The notes under the pieces were generated by a model. That model saw nothing but the letters and a program-made list of their open reading frames with translations, did not search any database and was not told the origin of the DNA. A stretch of DNA of 41,128 nt from Methanoculleus chikugoensis. Its GTDB lineage: Archaea; Halobacteriota; Methanomicrobia; Methanomicrobiales; Methanoculleaceae. The stretch spans positions 1 through 41,128 of the forward strand of contig NZ_FMID01000009.1 in NCBI RefSeq assembly GCF_900095385.1, in the 5' to 3' direction. Made by a program: the position numbers and the translations under genes. This document shows, in pieces, positions 32,074 to 41,102 of this stretch. Every line of letters begins with the position of its first letter. The stretch's first letter is position 1.

Positions 32074-33964
32074 CGGACGGCTGCTGCTGGCTGACGCAGT
32101 GGATCGCACCGAAACCCGCGACCATCGCCGTGCAGTCGATCCCGACGACCTCCCGGTCGGGGAAAGCCTGCTGGATCCGGGCTACGGCGATCCTGTCGTT
32201 CGGGTGCCCGAAGACCGGCACCAGCACGACGGTGTTCCCTACGTAGAAGTTCGCGTAACTCGCCGGCAGCCTCTCCTCGCCGCCGACCCTCCCAGGCATG
32301 GAAAGGGGAATGACGGTCAGGGGGTTGCCGTCCTGGTCGGTCGAGGAGAGGAGGATCTCATAGTTCTCCTGCAGAACAGCGTAGTTCTCATCGTCCTCGT
32401 TCTCTTCGAGCGCGCAGAAGACCGTCGTAGGATTCACGAACCGGGCGATATCGTCGATGTGACCGTCGGTGTCGTCGCCGGCGATCCCCTGCTTTAACCA
32501 GATGACGTGGCCGGCGCCGAGGTATGCCTCCAGGTAGGCCTCGACCTCCTCCCGGGTGAGGTCCGGGTTCCGGTTGGGGTTTAAGAGGCAGGCCTCCGTC
32601 GTGATCACCGTGCCGCACCCGTTCACCTCGATCGAACCGCCCTCGAGGACGATCCCGGGGGTGAAGAGGGGGAGCTCCATCTCGCGGTTCATGGCAAGCG
32701 GGATCCGGGTATCCTCCATGAGTTCGGGATACTTCTCCCCCCAGGCGTTGAACGTCCAGTTCACCATCGCGAGGTTCCCGGTCTTCCGGTTCACGAGGAA
32801 GGTCGGCCCGTAGTCCCGGAACCAGACGTCGGCGTAATCGGCGAGGTGGAACCGGATGCCGCCCGTATCGACGCCTTCCTCCTCCAGCATCGCCTCGACG
32901 CGGGTGCGCATCGCTTCGCCCGTGACGAGCAGGTCGACGGTCTCCGAGCCGCGGAGCGCTGCGATGATCTCGACGTAGATCCCCTCCACCGCAGCAAGGT
33001 CGGGGAACGTCTCGCGGTCATGGGGCCAGGAGAGCCAGACGGCGTCGTGCGGCTCCCACTCCGCAGGCATGCGGTAGCCGGAGATTACCGGGGCCATGCC
33101 CGGCGGGAGCCTCCGGGCGAGCAGACCGTAGGTCTCCGGCCGCCGGTTCCGGAAGAACCCCCAGCCTTCCCGGACGGCCTCGTTCTCCGCGAGGTCGACC
33201 TCCACGATGAGAACCTCTTCGTCGGTCTCACTCGCACGGGCAACGACGTTCCCGAACGCGTCGGCGACGAACGAGCTCCCGAAGAACCGGATATCGCCCT
33301 CGTTTCCCACCCGGTTGACGGCGGCGACGTGGACGCTGTTTGCGATCGCGTGACCGCGCTGCACCGTCTCCCACGCCTCGCACCAGTCCCCCTCGGGCGG
33401 CTCTTCCCCGGCAATCCGGCCGATGGCGGTCGGGTAAAAGATGATCTCCGCGCCCATGAGTGCAACCGCCCTCGCGGCTTCCGGGAACCACTGGTCGTAG
33501 CAGATGAGCACGGCAATCCGGCCGTACCGGGTATCGTAGACCCGGTAGCGATCGCCGGGCAGGAAATAGGTCTTCTCGTAAAAGAGCGGGTCGTAGGGGA
33601 CGTGCACCTTCCGGTAGGCGGGGAGGAGCCGGCCGTCGGCATCGATCACCACGGCGGTGTTGTAGTGCTCGCCCGATGCGGCACGCTCGTAGACCGGCAC
33701 GACGATCACGACGCCGTGCTCCCGGGCAAGCGCCGCGAAGGCTTCGGTCGACGGCCCCGGGATCGTCTCGGCGTAGCGGGAAGCGTCCGTATCCTCATAC
33801 TGCGGGAAGTAGGGGACGCGGTAGAGTTCCTGCAGGCAGAGGATCCGCGCACCCCTCGCGATCGCCGCTCTCGTCGCTTCAAGAGTGCGTTCCAGGTTGC
33901 GGTCGGGATCCTCGCTCACCGCCGTCTGGATGAGGCCGATCGTTTGCGTGCTCATCTCCATCAT
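32033..33964 (-). CDS. fused N-carbamoylputrescine amidase / agmatine deiminase
   Basis: A 643-residue two-domain protein. Residues about 5-288 are a nitrilase-superfamily amidase of the AguB type, with the catalytic triad E46 (LQELYR), K119 (YRKVHVP) and C155 (ICYDQWFPE). Residues about 297-630 are an agmatine deiminase (AguA) with [46 protein letters not shown] and the catalytic Cys C623 (GAIHCVSQQ). AguA makes N-carbamoylputrescine from agmatine and AguB hydrolyses it to putrescine, so one chain covers both steps, in reverse gene order. All catalytic residues are present. In-frame ATGs at 33964, 33961 and 33955 are possible; GGAGAG upstream fits 33955 best. Confidence 0.93.
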   Translation of the reverse strand: MMEMSTQTIGLIQTAVSEDPDRNLERTLEATRAAIARGARILCLQELYRVPYFPQYEDTDASRYAETIPGPSTEAFAALAREHGVVIVVPVYERAASGEHYNTAVVIDADGRLLPAYRKVHVPYDPLFYEKTYFLPGDRYRVYDTRYGRIAVLICYDQWFPEAARAVALMGAEIIFYPTAIGRIAGEEPPEGDWCEAWETVQRGHAIANSVHVAAVNRVGNEGDIRFFGSSFVADAFGNVVARASETDEEVLIVEVDLAENEAVREGWGFFRNRRPETYGLLARRLPPGMAPVISGYRMPAEWEPHDAVWLSWPHDRETFPDLAAVEGIYVEIIAALRGSETVDLLVTGEAMRTRVEAMLEEEGVDTGGIRFHLADYADVWFRDYGPTFLVNRKTGNLAMVNWTFNAWGEKYPELMEDTRIPLAMNREMELPLFTPGIVLEGGSIEVNGCGTVITTEACLLNPNRNPDLTREEVEAYLEAYLGAGHVIWLKQGIAGDDTDGHIDDIARFVNPTTVFCALEENEDDENYAVLQENYEILLSSTDQDGNPLTVIPLSMPGRVGGEERLPASYANFYVGNTVVLVPVFGHPNDRIAVARIQQAFPDREVVGIDCTAMVAGFGAIHCVSQQQPSVTSPRAESASREE

Positions 33965-33992
33965 CTCTCCGTATCGGTAGGGTACTCCAGCG

Positions 33993-34001
33993 TTTTATAT
34001 C
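33993..34001. promoter_or_regulatory. shared or bidirectional TATA element
   Basis: TTTTATATC reads as a TATA box on the plus strand, about 54-62 nt before mntP. On the minus strand, GATATAAAA lies about 30-45 nt before the fused agmatine gene. The only AT-rich stretch between these divergent genes serves at least one of them. Confidence 0.5.
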
Positions 34002-34054
34002 AACCGCCGCACCCACAGCGTTATCCCGCACCGTGCCGAAGATCTCCGGAAGCA

Positions 34055-34612
34055 ATGGAGTTTGCGACGACCCTCCTCATCGCCGTCGGACTTGCGATGG
34101 ATGCGTTCGCGGTCTCGATCAGCGGAGGCGCCGCCGTCGGAAAGGAACGGCTCCGGTGGGCCGTCATTGCCGGAGCGCTCTTCGGCGGGTTCCAGGCAGG
34201 AATGCCGGTGCTCGGGTGGCTCGGGGGGATGGGGCTCGCCTCGTTCGTCGGGACCTACGGCCCCTGGATCGCCTTCCTGCTGCTCGCCCTGATCGGCGGG
34301 AAGATGATCGCCGAGGCGGTGCGGGGTGACGGCGAGAGCGTCCGGTTCGAGAGCGGCACGGCCACCCTCCTTCTGCTCGCCGTCGCAACGAGCATCGACG
34401 CCCTCGCCGTCGGCGTCTCGTTTGCCGTGCTGGATACCCCGATCGTTCTGCCCGCAATCACGATCGGGATCGTCACCTTTGCCTTCTCCGCCGCCGGCGT
34501 GCTCCTCGGGAGCGCGTTCGGTCATATCATGGGGGAGAAGGCCGGCATCGTCGGCGGTATAATCCTTGTCGCGATCGGTCTACGGGTCCTGCTCGAACAC
34601 CTCTTTTTCTAA
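34055..34612 (+). CDS. mntP: MntP-type manganese efflux pump
   Basis: A 185-residue membrane protein with six predicted helices in two inverted repeats. Each half carries the family motif: [14 protein letters not shown] (first helix) and [15 protein letters not shown] (fourth helix), with the conserved Asp residues needed for Mn2+ export. Length matches bacterial MntP (about 190). The ATG is preceded by CGGAAG. I see no manganese riboswitch in the 90-nt divergent leader. The substrate is inferred from the family. Confidence 0.9.
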   Translation: MEFATTLLIAVGLAMDAFAVSISGGAAVGKERLRWAVIAGALFGGFQAGMPVLGWLGGMGLASFVGTYGPWIAFLLLALIGGKMIAEAVRGDGESVRFESGTATLLLLAVATSIDALAVGVSFAVLDTPIVLPAITIGIVTFAFSAAGVLLGSAFGHIMGEKAGIVGGIILVAIGLRVLLEHLFF

Positions 34613-34615
34613 ACC

Positions 34616-35536
34616 TCAGGCGGTCTCATCCAGGATCCGCCGCATATCGAGGACGAGGTTTTTGCTCTCGGAGTCGAGCGCGACGAGCCGGAGATCCCCG
34701 GCCGTCTTAACGCCGACCCCGAGTTGTGCAGCCCGGGCAACGGTATCCATTGCGAATATCCGGCCCTGCATCACCTCCGGCGTCGAGCCGTAGTGCCGGA
34801 GAAGCGCGATACCGGCGGCATCGAGGGCGACCCGGTCGGTGCTCGCGAGGATGACGTTCGGGGCGATACGGTTCCCCCGCTCGGGCCCCCCGGTCGAGAA
34901 CCCCTCCGTCGCGTCCATGACGGCGACGTCGCAGGGGCAGAACCGGTTGATCTCGGCGACCATCCTCCTCTGGTGCGGCGACGAATGCAGCTCCGTCATG
35001 TAGTTGTAGCCGTCCCCCGGGTTCCTCGCCGCCACCGCCCCGACCGTGTTTTTCAGGGAGAGGGAGACATGGCCGCCGAACCGGTGCGTCTTCAGGCAGC
35101 AGGTCTGGACCACCGCATCGGCCTCCCGGAAGAGCCGGGCGGCCAGGAACCCGCGCTCCCAGTGAAGGCCGTCCGCCGGGATCGCCTCCCATCCCTCCGC
35201 GGGAAGCGAGTCGAGCACCGTCACCTCCGCACCCACCCGGGCCGCGACATCGGTGGCCCCCCGGTTCTTCAGCACCCGGGCGGTCTCCCCCATCCCGCTT
35301 CGCTCGCCGAGCGCGATCGACCGGGCGCCGGCGTCGCGGACCTGACCGAGGATAACTTCCAGCATATCGGGATGGGTCGTCGCCGGGAACGGGTCGTCGC
35401 TGTTGAAGTTCGCTTTGACCGCAACGGCCTTTCCGTCGAGGGAGGAGAGATCGATCTCGCGCCAGAGCGCCTCGACGGCAAAGGTGCGATCGGATGCATC
35501 GATGACGTAGACTTCTGATGCCGCTGGAGATGCCAT
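34616..35536 (-). CDS. DUF362 domain protein
   Basis: A 306-residue soluble protein matching DUF362: VAVKANFNSDDPFPATTHPDML, a CCLKTHRFGGHVSLSLKNTVG core, then CDVAVMDATEGFSTGGPERG and ASTDRVALDAAGIALLRHYG. Many DUF362 proteins carry a ferredoxin domain; this one does not. The role of the family is unresolved. The frame is open to 35731, but a TATA box (35561-35567) only 25-31 nt before ATG 35536 makes a leaderless message from 35536 most likely. Its stop lies 3 nt from the convergent mntP stop. Confidence 0.85.
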   Translation of the reverse strand: MASPAASEVYVIDASDRTFAVEALWREIDLSSLDGKAVAVKANFNSDDPFPATTHPDMLEVILGQVRDAGARSIALGERSGMGETARVLKNRGATDVAARVGAEVTVLDSLPAEGWEAIPADGLHWERGFLAARLFREADAVVQTCCLKTHRFGGHVSLSLKNTVGAVAARNPGDGYNYMTELHSSPHQRRMVAEINRFCPCDVAVMDATEGFSTGGPERGNRIAPNVILASTDRVALDAAGIALLRHYGSTPEVMQGRIFAMDTVARAAQLGVGVKTAGDLRLVALDSESKNLVLDMRRILDETA

Positions 35537-35560
35537 GCGCGCAGAGTGCCACGACAACCT

Positions 35561-35567
35561 ATAAAAA
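35561..35567 (-). promoter_or_regulatory. TATA box, leaderless promoter of the DUF362 gene
   Basis: On the minus strand it reads TTTTTAT, 25-31 nt upstream of ATG 35536, with no Shine-Dalgarno site between. Confidence 0.55.
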
Positions 35568-35835
35568 TTCTGGGCCGCCACCCCGGGACGATATAAATGG
35601 TCGAGCTGCAGGCATTCACGTCTGCAAAAGACGGGGATCGCGGCAGGTTCCGACACCGTGGGCAGGCGGATCCACGCGCCCCATTCGACACGTATAAGAG
35701 CACCCCGAGCGCAATACGTAGTAAACCTCACGAAAACCGTAGAGATCGCGCATCTCGCGCGGAATGCTTCCGGAAGGCACGAAGCCCCGCGCCCGGTGTC
35801 TCTGGAAGAGTAAGAGGTATGAGGCCAGTATTAAC

Positions 35836-36291
35836 ATGACTTCCAGAATGCATACCCCCCACACCACCTGTCCCAGCTGCCATGAAGAGGTCTACCTGGA
35901 CGAACTCGTGGGTGGGCGCTGCCCCCTCTGCGGGTATTCCCTCGATGAAGACGACGGAACGTGCAGCGAGTACGAGGAGACCATAGAGCGCTCCGACCTC
36001 GGGTGGATGATCTTTCAATTCTATGTCTTCAAGCGGTTCTGCAGCGAGGGAGCAAACCCGCTCCAGGTCATGCAGATCCTCTCCCGGTACGAGGAGCTCA
36101 CCCAGTGCAATCCCGCCGACGCGGAGAAGATGCAGTTCACTCTGGAAGTTCCGATGAGCCGCTGGGAACGGCTGCTCCCGAAGAGATGCGAAAAATGCGG
36201 GAAAATATTCATCCTGGGTGGGAAAGCCGCAATCTCGGGAGACCTCGCGGCCCCCGAACACGTAAAAACGTATACCTGCCCGTCCTGCTGA
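35836..36291 (+). CDS. zinc-ribbon hypothetical protein
   Basis: A 151-residue protein with an N-terminal CPSC...CPLC ribbon (residues about 12-33) and a C-terminal pair, CEKC (about 117-120) and CPSC at the very end. The middle is helical (WMIFQFYVFKRFC). This suggests two zinc-ribbon modules, perhaps in nucleic-acid or protein binding, but I do not recognise the family. ATG 35836 is taken; ATG 35848 is an alternative and no strong Shine-Dalgarno site decides. Its stop (36289-36291) directly abuts the proS stop on the other strand. Confidence 0.7.
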   Translation: MTSRMHTPHTTCPSCHEEVYLDELVGGRCPLCGYSLDEDDGTCSEYEETIERSDLGWMIFQFYVFKRFCSEGANPLQVMQILSRYEELTQCNPADAEKMQFTLEVPMSRWERLLPKRCEKCGKIFILGGKAAISGDLAAPEHVKTYTCPSC

Positions 36292-37725
36292 TCAGTAGGT
36301 CCGGGCAACCAGGGCGGACGTGCCTTCGCCTCCACAGGCGATGCACGGGCCGTCCGAGACGGCAATCAGGTCCGAGCGGATCTCGGACCCGAGGACGCTT
36401 GCATCTACCGCCGCCTCAATCTTTTCTGCGCAATCCTGCGAACCGCACCAGTGAACGACCGCAACCCCGCTCTTCACCGCCTCGGCGGTCTCCTCGAGCG
36501 TCGCGACAGCGGTTATCCGGCCGGCCATCGCCTGTTTCGCCGCCTGCGAGAGATCCTCCCCGAACGCTCCAAGGACGGAGTTGATCCCTTCGACGACGCC
36601 CCGTCGGTCGAGCGTGGTCTTTTTGCCCGTGCGCGTGACGGCAATGACCGTGTTCGCGTCGATGTCCCGCGGCCCGACCTCGATCCGCAGCGGGACGCCG
36701 CGCATCTCCCAGTGGTAGTACTTCGCACCCGGGCGCATATCCCGGGCGTCGAGTTTCACGGCGAACCCGGCGTCGCGGAGCTCCGTTTCAAGCGCTCCGG
36801 CCGCCGCGAGCACCTCATCGCGACGCTTCCCGACGATGATCGGCACGATGACGACCTCAAGCGGCGCAACCTCCGGCGGCAGCACGAGCCCCTTGTCGTC
36901 GCCGTGGACGCTTATCGTGGCCGCAATCGACCGCTCGGAGATGCCGTAGCAGGTCTGGTAGGCGTACTGCTGCTCGCCGTTCGCGCCCTCGTAGGTGATG
37001 GCGTAGGTGCGGGAGAAGTGGTCGCCGAGCATATGCACCGTCCCGATCTGGAGCGTCTTGCCGTCGGGCATGATGGTGTCGACCGCAATGGTGTAGTCGG
37101 CGCCCGGGAACTTGTCCCAGTCCGGGCGGCGGGAGAGGATCACCGGGACGCGGAGGCTGTCGTAGAACTCCTTATAGAGACCGAGCGCGACCTCGACCTG
37201 CGCCTCCGCCTCCTCCCGCGTAGCGTGCACGGTATGTGCCTCTTTAAACGACGTGATCTCCCGGAGACGGATGAGCGGGCGGGTATGCTTCGTCTCGTAG
37301 CGGAACGTATTGACGATCTGGTAGAGTTTCAGGGGCAGATCCGTGTGCGACCGGATCCAGAGAGAGTACATCGGGTAGATGGCGGTCTCGCTCGTCGGGC
37401 GGAGGGCGAGCGGCACGTCGAGCTCGTTCCTGCCGCCGTGAGTGACCCAGTAGACCTCGTCCTCGAAGCCCTTGATGTGCTCGGCCTCCTTCATGAACTC
37501 GGTCTTCGGGATGAGGAGCGGAAACATCGTCTCGGCGTGGTCGCGGTCCATCAGGTCCCGGAGTATCCCGTATGCACGCTTCCGGATGCCGAACCCGTGG
37601 GGGTACCAGACGTACAGCCCCTTGACCGGGTAGCGGACGTCCATGATCTCGGCTCGCCAGAGAATATCGTTGTACCACTCGGAAAAATTCTCTTTCCGGG
37701 GGAGTGTTCCTGTATCTTCTTCCAT
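36292..37725 (-). CDS. proS: prolyl-tRNA synthetase (archaeal/eukaryotic type)
   Basis: A 477-residue class II synthetase. The N-terminal [39 protein letters not shown] carries motif 1; [39 protein letters not shown] is motif 2. There is no bacterial editing insertion. The anticodon-binding domain ([15 protein letters not shown]) and the C-terminal zinc-binding extension ([13 protein letters not shown] and CIACG) follow, ending in the conserved Tyr (ARTY), all typical of the archaeal type. It charges tRNA-Pro in the cytosol. The stop abuts the convergent zinc-ribbon gene with no intergenic base. Confidence 0.97.
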   Translation of the reverse strand: MEEDTGTLPRKENFSEWYNDILWRAEIMDVRYPVKGLYVWYPHGFGIRKRAYGILRDLMDRDHAETMFPLLIPKTEFMKEAEHIKGFEDEVYWVTHGGRNELDVPLALRPTSETAIYPMYSLWIRSHTDLPLKLYQIVNTFRYETKHTRPLIRLREITSFKEAHTVHATREEAEAQVEVALGLYKEFYDSLRVPVILSRRPDWDKFPGADYTIAVDTIMPDGKTLQIGTVHMLGDHFSRTYAITYEGANGEQQYAYQTCYGISERSIAATISVHGDDKGLVLPPEVAPLEVVIVPIIVGKRRDEVLAAAGALETELRDAGFAVKLDARDMRPGAKYYHWEMRGVPLRIEVGPRDIDANTVIAVTRTGKKTTLDRRGVVEGINSVLGAFGEDLSQAAKQAMAGRITAVATLEETAEAVKSGVAVVHWCGSQDCAEKIEAAVDASVLGSEIRSDLIAVSDGPCIACGGEGTSALVARTY

Positions 37726-37761
37726 CCGACTCGTACCTCAAAACCTATCGATCTGCCTCTT

Positions 37762-38328
37762 TTAAGCGATCATACTTAGGATTGCCGGCGTAATAAATGC
37801 CTCTACGACCGCGGCGACCGCGAGGAGCGGGACGACTACCCGGAGAAAGTGCCGGGCAAGAAGCCGGGCTTCCGCGGCTGCATCGGCCGTGCCGTGCCAT
37901 TCGTCGATGAGCCCCCTCCCGAGGAGGAGACCGAGGCCTCCCGCGATGAGGAAGGCGGGAATCTCGAAGATGCCGTGGGGGACGAGCCCGGCCGCAATGA
38001 AGAGCATCCCCTGCTGCTGCCGCACGAGCTCCGTCAACGCGCCGATCAAGAGTCCGTTGACCGAGAGGATCAGCATCGTGACCACCCCGAGAGAGGCTCC
38101 CCCGAGGAAGAGGAGGAGACAGGCGGCCAGGTTGTTCAGGAAGAGTTTTCCCGCAAGGACTGCCGGGGGGTCAGAGAGGAGATCGCCTACCACCTGCTCG
38201 GCAAAGAGGGTCGCAGCCTCTGCACCTATGCCCGGATCGCGGGCCACGACAACGATGCCGATGGCGATCGAGACGGCGAAGAGGGCGGCCGCGAAGATCG
38301 TGGATCGGGCGAGCGATGCCTCAGACAT
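37762..38328 (-). CDS. SpoIIM-like (DUF95) membrane protein
   Basis: A 188-residue protein with about five hydrophobic helices. The sequence KLFLNNLAACLLLFLGGASLGVVTMLILSVNGLLIG, then GLVPHGIFEIPAFLIAGGLGLLLG, is characteristic of the stage II sporulation protein M family. Archaea do not sporulate, and in archaea the family is an uncharacterised integral membrane protein. Its start overlaps the end of the DUF63 gene by 8 bp, so the two are translationally coupled and may act together at the membrane. Confidence 0.88.
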   Translation of the reverse strand: MSEASLARSTIFAAALFAVSIAIGIVVVARDPGIGAEAATLFAEQVVGDLLSDPPAVLAGKLFLNNLAACLLLFLGGASLGVVTMLILSVNGLLIGALTELVRQQQGMLFIAAGLVPHGIFEIPAFLIAGGLGLLLGRGLIDEWHGTADAAAEARLLARHFLRVVVPLLAVAAVVEAFITPAILSMIA

Positions 38329-39166
38329 AGAGCACCATCCGGGCGAGATCGCGTATCCCCGGCGCCATGCCGACGACGATCATGGCGAGCAGGATGAGGT
38401 GCCAGAGATCGGGGTTTCCTTCGCGCCGGTACATTTCGAGGACGTAGACGGCGGGGACGAGCACCGCGAACTTCAGGAGGAACATCGAGAACGCGGTGCC
38501 GGTCGCATCGATCAGGGCTCCACCCACGACGTGCTGCTCCACGTAGCGGACGGGGTGGATGTCGATCCCGTAACTCGTGGCGCTTGCGTCCAGCATGTGG
38601 CCGAAGATGAGGAGTTTGTAGAGAATGTGTGAGGCATAGTCCCACTTCAGCACGTACACGAAGAATGCCCAGAGGGCGAGCGACGTAACGGAGGCAAGCA
38701 CCAGGATGACGGCGAGGACGTCGAGCGCGATCGTCGTCTCGGCAAGACCGAACCAGACGAGCGCCGCTGTGGCGAGAAGACAGGCAACGACTCCCACGCC
38801 TCCGTAGAAACGGCTGTAGCGCTTGACGAGTCCGGCGTTCTCCGCGATTTTTCCGGCAAAGAGAGCGATTACCGCAACCGCAAAGATCGAGAAGAAGATC
38901 AGGGGCGTGATCAGGAGGAACCGGAGGTCGGAGGCGATCATCCCGGTATCCTCGACGACCCGGAGAAGCCCGCCGAGTACGACGAAAGGCAGGGTTGCAA
39001 GCACCAGCTCGTCGTCGATAGCAATCTTATACCGCCGGAGCCCCCGATAGACAAGGTAGACTGCTGCGATGAGGATCAGGGCATAGGTCAGCGTATCGAC
39101 GAGCGTATACGCCTCGCCGTAACGGATGGGATCGATGTAGTATTTGTAGAGGAACTCCCTAATCAT
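38321..39166 (-). CDS. DUF63 integral membrane protein
   Basis: A 281-residue polytopic membrane protein (about eight helices) of euryarchaeal family DUF63. The conserved N terminus (FLYKYYIDPIRYGEAYTLVDTLTYALILIA), DDELVLATLPFVVLGGLLRVVEDTG and the HMLDASATSYGIDIHPVRYVEQHVVGG segment with several His/Asp residues in a membrane context hint at an enzymatic site, but no activity is known. The ATG is only 11 nt from the divergent egsA start. First gene of an operon with the SpoIIM-like gene. Confidence 0.88.
   Translation of the reverse strand: MIREFLYKYYIDPIRYGEAYTLVDTLTYALILIAAVYLVYRGLRRYKIAIDDELVLATLPFVVLGGLLRVVEDTGMIASDLRFLLITPLIFFSIFAVAVIALFAGKIAENAGLVKRYSRFYGGVGVVACLLATAALVWFGLAETTIALDVLAVILVLASVTSLALWAFFVYVLKWDYASHILYKLLIFGHMLDASATSYGIDIHPVRYVEQHVVGGALIDATGTAFSMFLLKFAVLVPAVYVLEMYRREGNPDLWHLILLAMIVVGMAPGIRDLARMVLYV
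39140..39146 (+). promoter_or_regulatory. candidate egsA TATA box inside the DUF63 gene
   Basis: AGTATTT lies 32-38 nt before the egsA ATG, within the first codons of the divergent DUF63 gene. It is the only TATA-like stretch at a suitable distance, and its match to consensus is weak. Confidence 0.35.
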
Positions 39167-39177
39167 TGTTGATCTAA

Positions 39178-40260
39178 ATGAGCGCAGACCGCATAAACCT
39201 ACTCAGAACCAAGGTCTTCGACAAGTCGAAATGGATGCAGCTCCCCCGTGACGTCGTCATCGGCCACGATGTCATCGAGCAGATCCCGGCTGTCTGCGAA
39301 GACCTTGCCCTCGGCGACTCTGTGCTCATCGTATCGGGAGGCCGGACACGGGACGTTGCCGGGAAGAGGGTCGAGGCGCTCCTTTCAGGCTCCTACGATA
39401 TCGGGACGTTCGCCGCGGGCGAAGGCGATCCGCTCGAGACGATCAGGAAGGCCGAGGAGGCGGCGGCAGAGGCGGGGTTCGTCATCGGTGTCGGCGGGGG
39501 TCGGGTCATCGACATGGCGAAGATCGCCTCCTACAACACCGACCGCCACTTCATCAGCATCCCCACCGCCGCATCGCACGACGGGATCGCTTCATCGCGT
39601 GCCTCGGTTCCGACCGCCGAGGGGAACGTCTCGCTCGCGGCCGAACCCCCCATCGCCGTCGTCGCCGACACCGCCGTCATCGCGTCGGCGCCCCACCGGC
39701 TGCTGGCGTCCGGGTGTGCGGACATCATCGCGAACTACACCGCAATCCTCGACTGGGAACTCTCCCACCGTCTCCGGGGCGAACCGCTCTCGGAGTACGC
39801 GCTGACGCTCTCCCGGATGACCGCCGAGATCCTCTTTAAGAACGCCGACCTCATCAAACCTCACTCCGAGGAGAGCGCCTGGCTCGTGACGAAAGCGCTG
39901 GTTTCTTCAGGCGTCGCGATGAGTATCGCCGGGTCGTCCCGACCCGGGAGCGGCGGCGAGCACAAATTCTCCCACGCGCTGGAGCAGCTCGCGCCGGGGA
40001 AGGGGCTCCACGGGGAGAAGTGCGGGATCGGGGCGATCATCACGATGTACCTCCACGGCGGGGACTGGGAGGGGATCCGCGACTCGCTAAAGAAGATCGG
40101 CGCACCGACGACTCCCGCCGGGATCGGAGTCGACGACGAGACGGCGGTTGCGGCGCTGCTCGCCGCGAGGACGATCCGGCCGGAACGGTTCACCATCCTG
40201 GATATGGGACTGACCGAGGAGTCGGCACGGGATCTGGTGAAGATGCTCTACCGGGAGTGA
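39178..40260 (+). CDS. egsA: sn-glycerol-1-phosphate dehydrogenase
   Basis: Makes sn-glycerol-1-phosphate from dihydroxyacetone phosphate with NAD(P)H, setting the stereochemistry of archaeal ether lipids. The 360-residue protein has the family layout: KVFDKSKWMQLPRDVVIGHDVI, the dinucleotide-binding GVGGGRVID (about 104-112), SIPTAASHDGIASSRAS, and candidate zinc ligands D182, H262/H266 and H278. ATG 39178 lies 11 nt from the divergent DUF63 start, with no Shine-Dalgarno site, so the message is probably leaderless. The stop is 6 nt before the UPF0179 gene. Confidence 0.96.
   Translation: MSADRINLLRTKVFDKSKWMQLPRDVVIGHDVIEQIPAVCEDLALGDSVLIVSGGRTRDVAGKRVEALLSGSYDIGTFAAGEGDPLETIRKAEEAAAEAGFVIGVGGGRVIDMAKIASYNTDRHFISIPTAASHDGIASSRASVPTAEGNVSLAAEPPIAVVADTAVIASAPHRLLASGCADIIANYTAILDWELSHRLRGEPLSEYALTLSRMTAEILFKNADLIKPHSEESAWLVTKALVSSGVAMSIAGSSRPGSGGEHKFSHALEQLAPGKGLHGEKCGIGAIITMYLHGGDWEGIRDSLKKIGAPTTPAGIGVDDETAVAALLAARTIRPERFTILDMGLTEESARDLVKMLYRE
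39191..39199 (-). promoter_or_regulatory. candidate DUF63 operon TATA box inside egsA
   Basis: On the minus strand the sequence reads GGTTTATGC, centred about 29 nt upstream of the DUF63 start codon and located in codons 5-8 of egsA. It is the counterpart of the candidate box on the other strand. Confidence 0.4.
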
Positions 40261-40266
40261 GGAAGG

Positions 40267-40719
40267 ATGGCGAAAGGGAAAACAAGGGTGACGCTGATCG
40301 GCGCCGCACTCGCAAAGCAGGGACTTGATTTTGTATACGAAGGCGATTCGTGCCCGGAGTGCGAGAACTGCAGGGTCCGCAAGGCCTGCCACAACCTGCA
40401 ACCGGGCAGGAAGTACCGCGTCGCCGCCGTCCGCACGAACACCCGGCACGACTGCCCCGTCCACCACGAGGCGGTGATCGCGGTCGACGTCATGGAGGCC
40501 CCCCTCGTCGCGCTGATCGGTGCCGACATGGCGATAGCGAACTCGAAGGTCAGCTACGAGTTCTCCTGCCCGAAAACCGGGTGCCGGAGTTACCGGCTCT
40601 GCCGCCCCGACGGCATCATCGAGGGGGAGAAGTACGTCGTCGGGGAGGTTCTCGGCAACGCTCCCGACGTCTGCGAGCGGGGCCGGGCACTGAAACTGGT
40701 GGAACTCCGGCCGGTGTGA
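40267..40719 (+). CDS. UPF0179 family protein
   Basis: A 150-residue euryarchaeal protein, UPF0179. Eight cysteines are arranged as CPECENCRVRKAC near residues 26-38, one Cys in RHDCPVHHEAV, and CPKTGCRSYRLC near residues 105-116, suggesting one or two Fe-S clusters or structural zinc sites. No membrane segment. GGAAGG immediately upstream and only 6 nt from the egsA stop indicate cotranscription. The function of the family is unknown. Confidence 0.9.
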   Translation: MAKGKTRVTLIGAALAKQGLDFVYEGDSCPECENCRVRKACHNLQPGRKYRVAAVRTNTRHDCPVHHEAVIAVDVMEAPLVALIGADMAIANSKVSYEFSCPKTGCRSYRLCRPDGIIEGEKYVVGEVLGNAPDVCERGRALKLVELRPV

Positions 40720-40969
40720 CGGCTCTTTGCGAGACCTCGCCCGTACCTGCTCAGGTATTTTTCTCAACCCCTCATCCAGATCGCGGCGGATGCTCCGCCA
40801 CGATGGTGATGGGAGTTGCAGGGAAATTTACGAAAGGGTTCACAAGGGGCGGGGAATGCCCCTATACCCTTCTTCGGCAACCCCCACTCCGCCCGCGCCT
40901 TCGGCGCTCCTCCCCCGCCCCCTCCCGGGGGCAGGGGCAGTCATGGCGATAAGCGATGGTTCGGAGAAC

Positions 40970-40995
40970 CGGAGCTAGAGCACCGAAGGTGCGAA
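40970..40995. repeat. second intergenic repeat module (GCACC-GAA-GGTGC)
   Basis: A CCGGAG-type stretch leads into a perfect 5-bp hairpin, GCACC-GAA-GGTGC (40980-40992). Near-copies occur at 28463-28490 (GCATC-GAA-GGTGC) and partly at 28523-28542. Confidence 0.6.
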
Positions 40996-41102
40996 GTCGG
41001 TGGAAAGCCGTATCCGGGTAAGCAAGTCAAGAAACCGCCCTTCTCCCGGCACCTCCCCATGTAGTGGACCGTGGGGATATCGCCATCGGGGGTGGGGCCG
41101 AC

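Noticed and set aside
35597-35839. 80-codon plus-strand frame upstream of the zinc-ribbon gene
   Set aside because: Arg/Ser-rich, lacks a Shine-Dalgarno site and has no recognisable similarity; it probably represents leader and promoter DNA.
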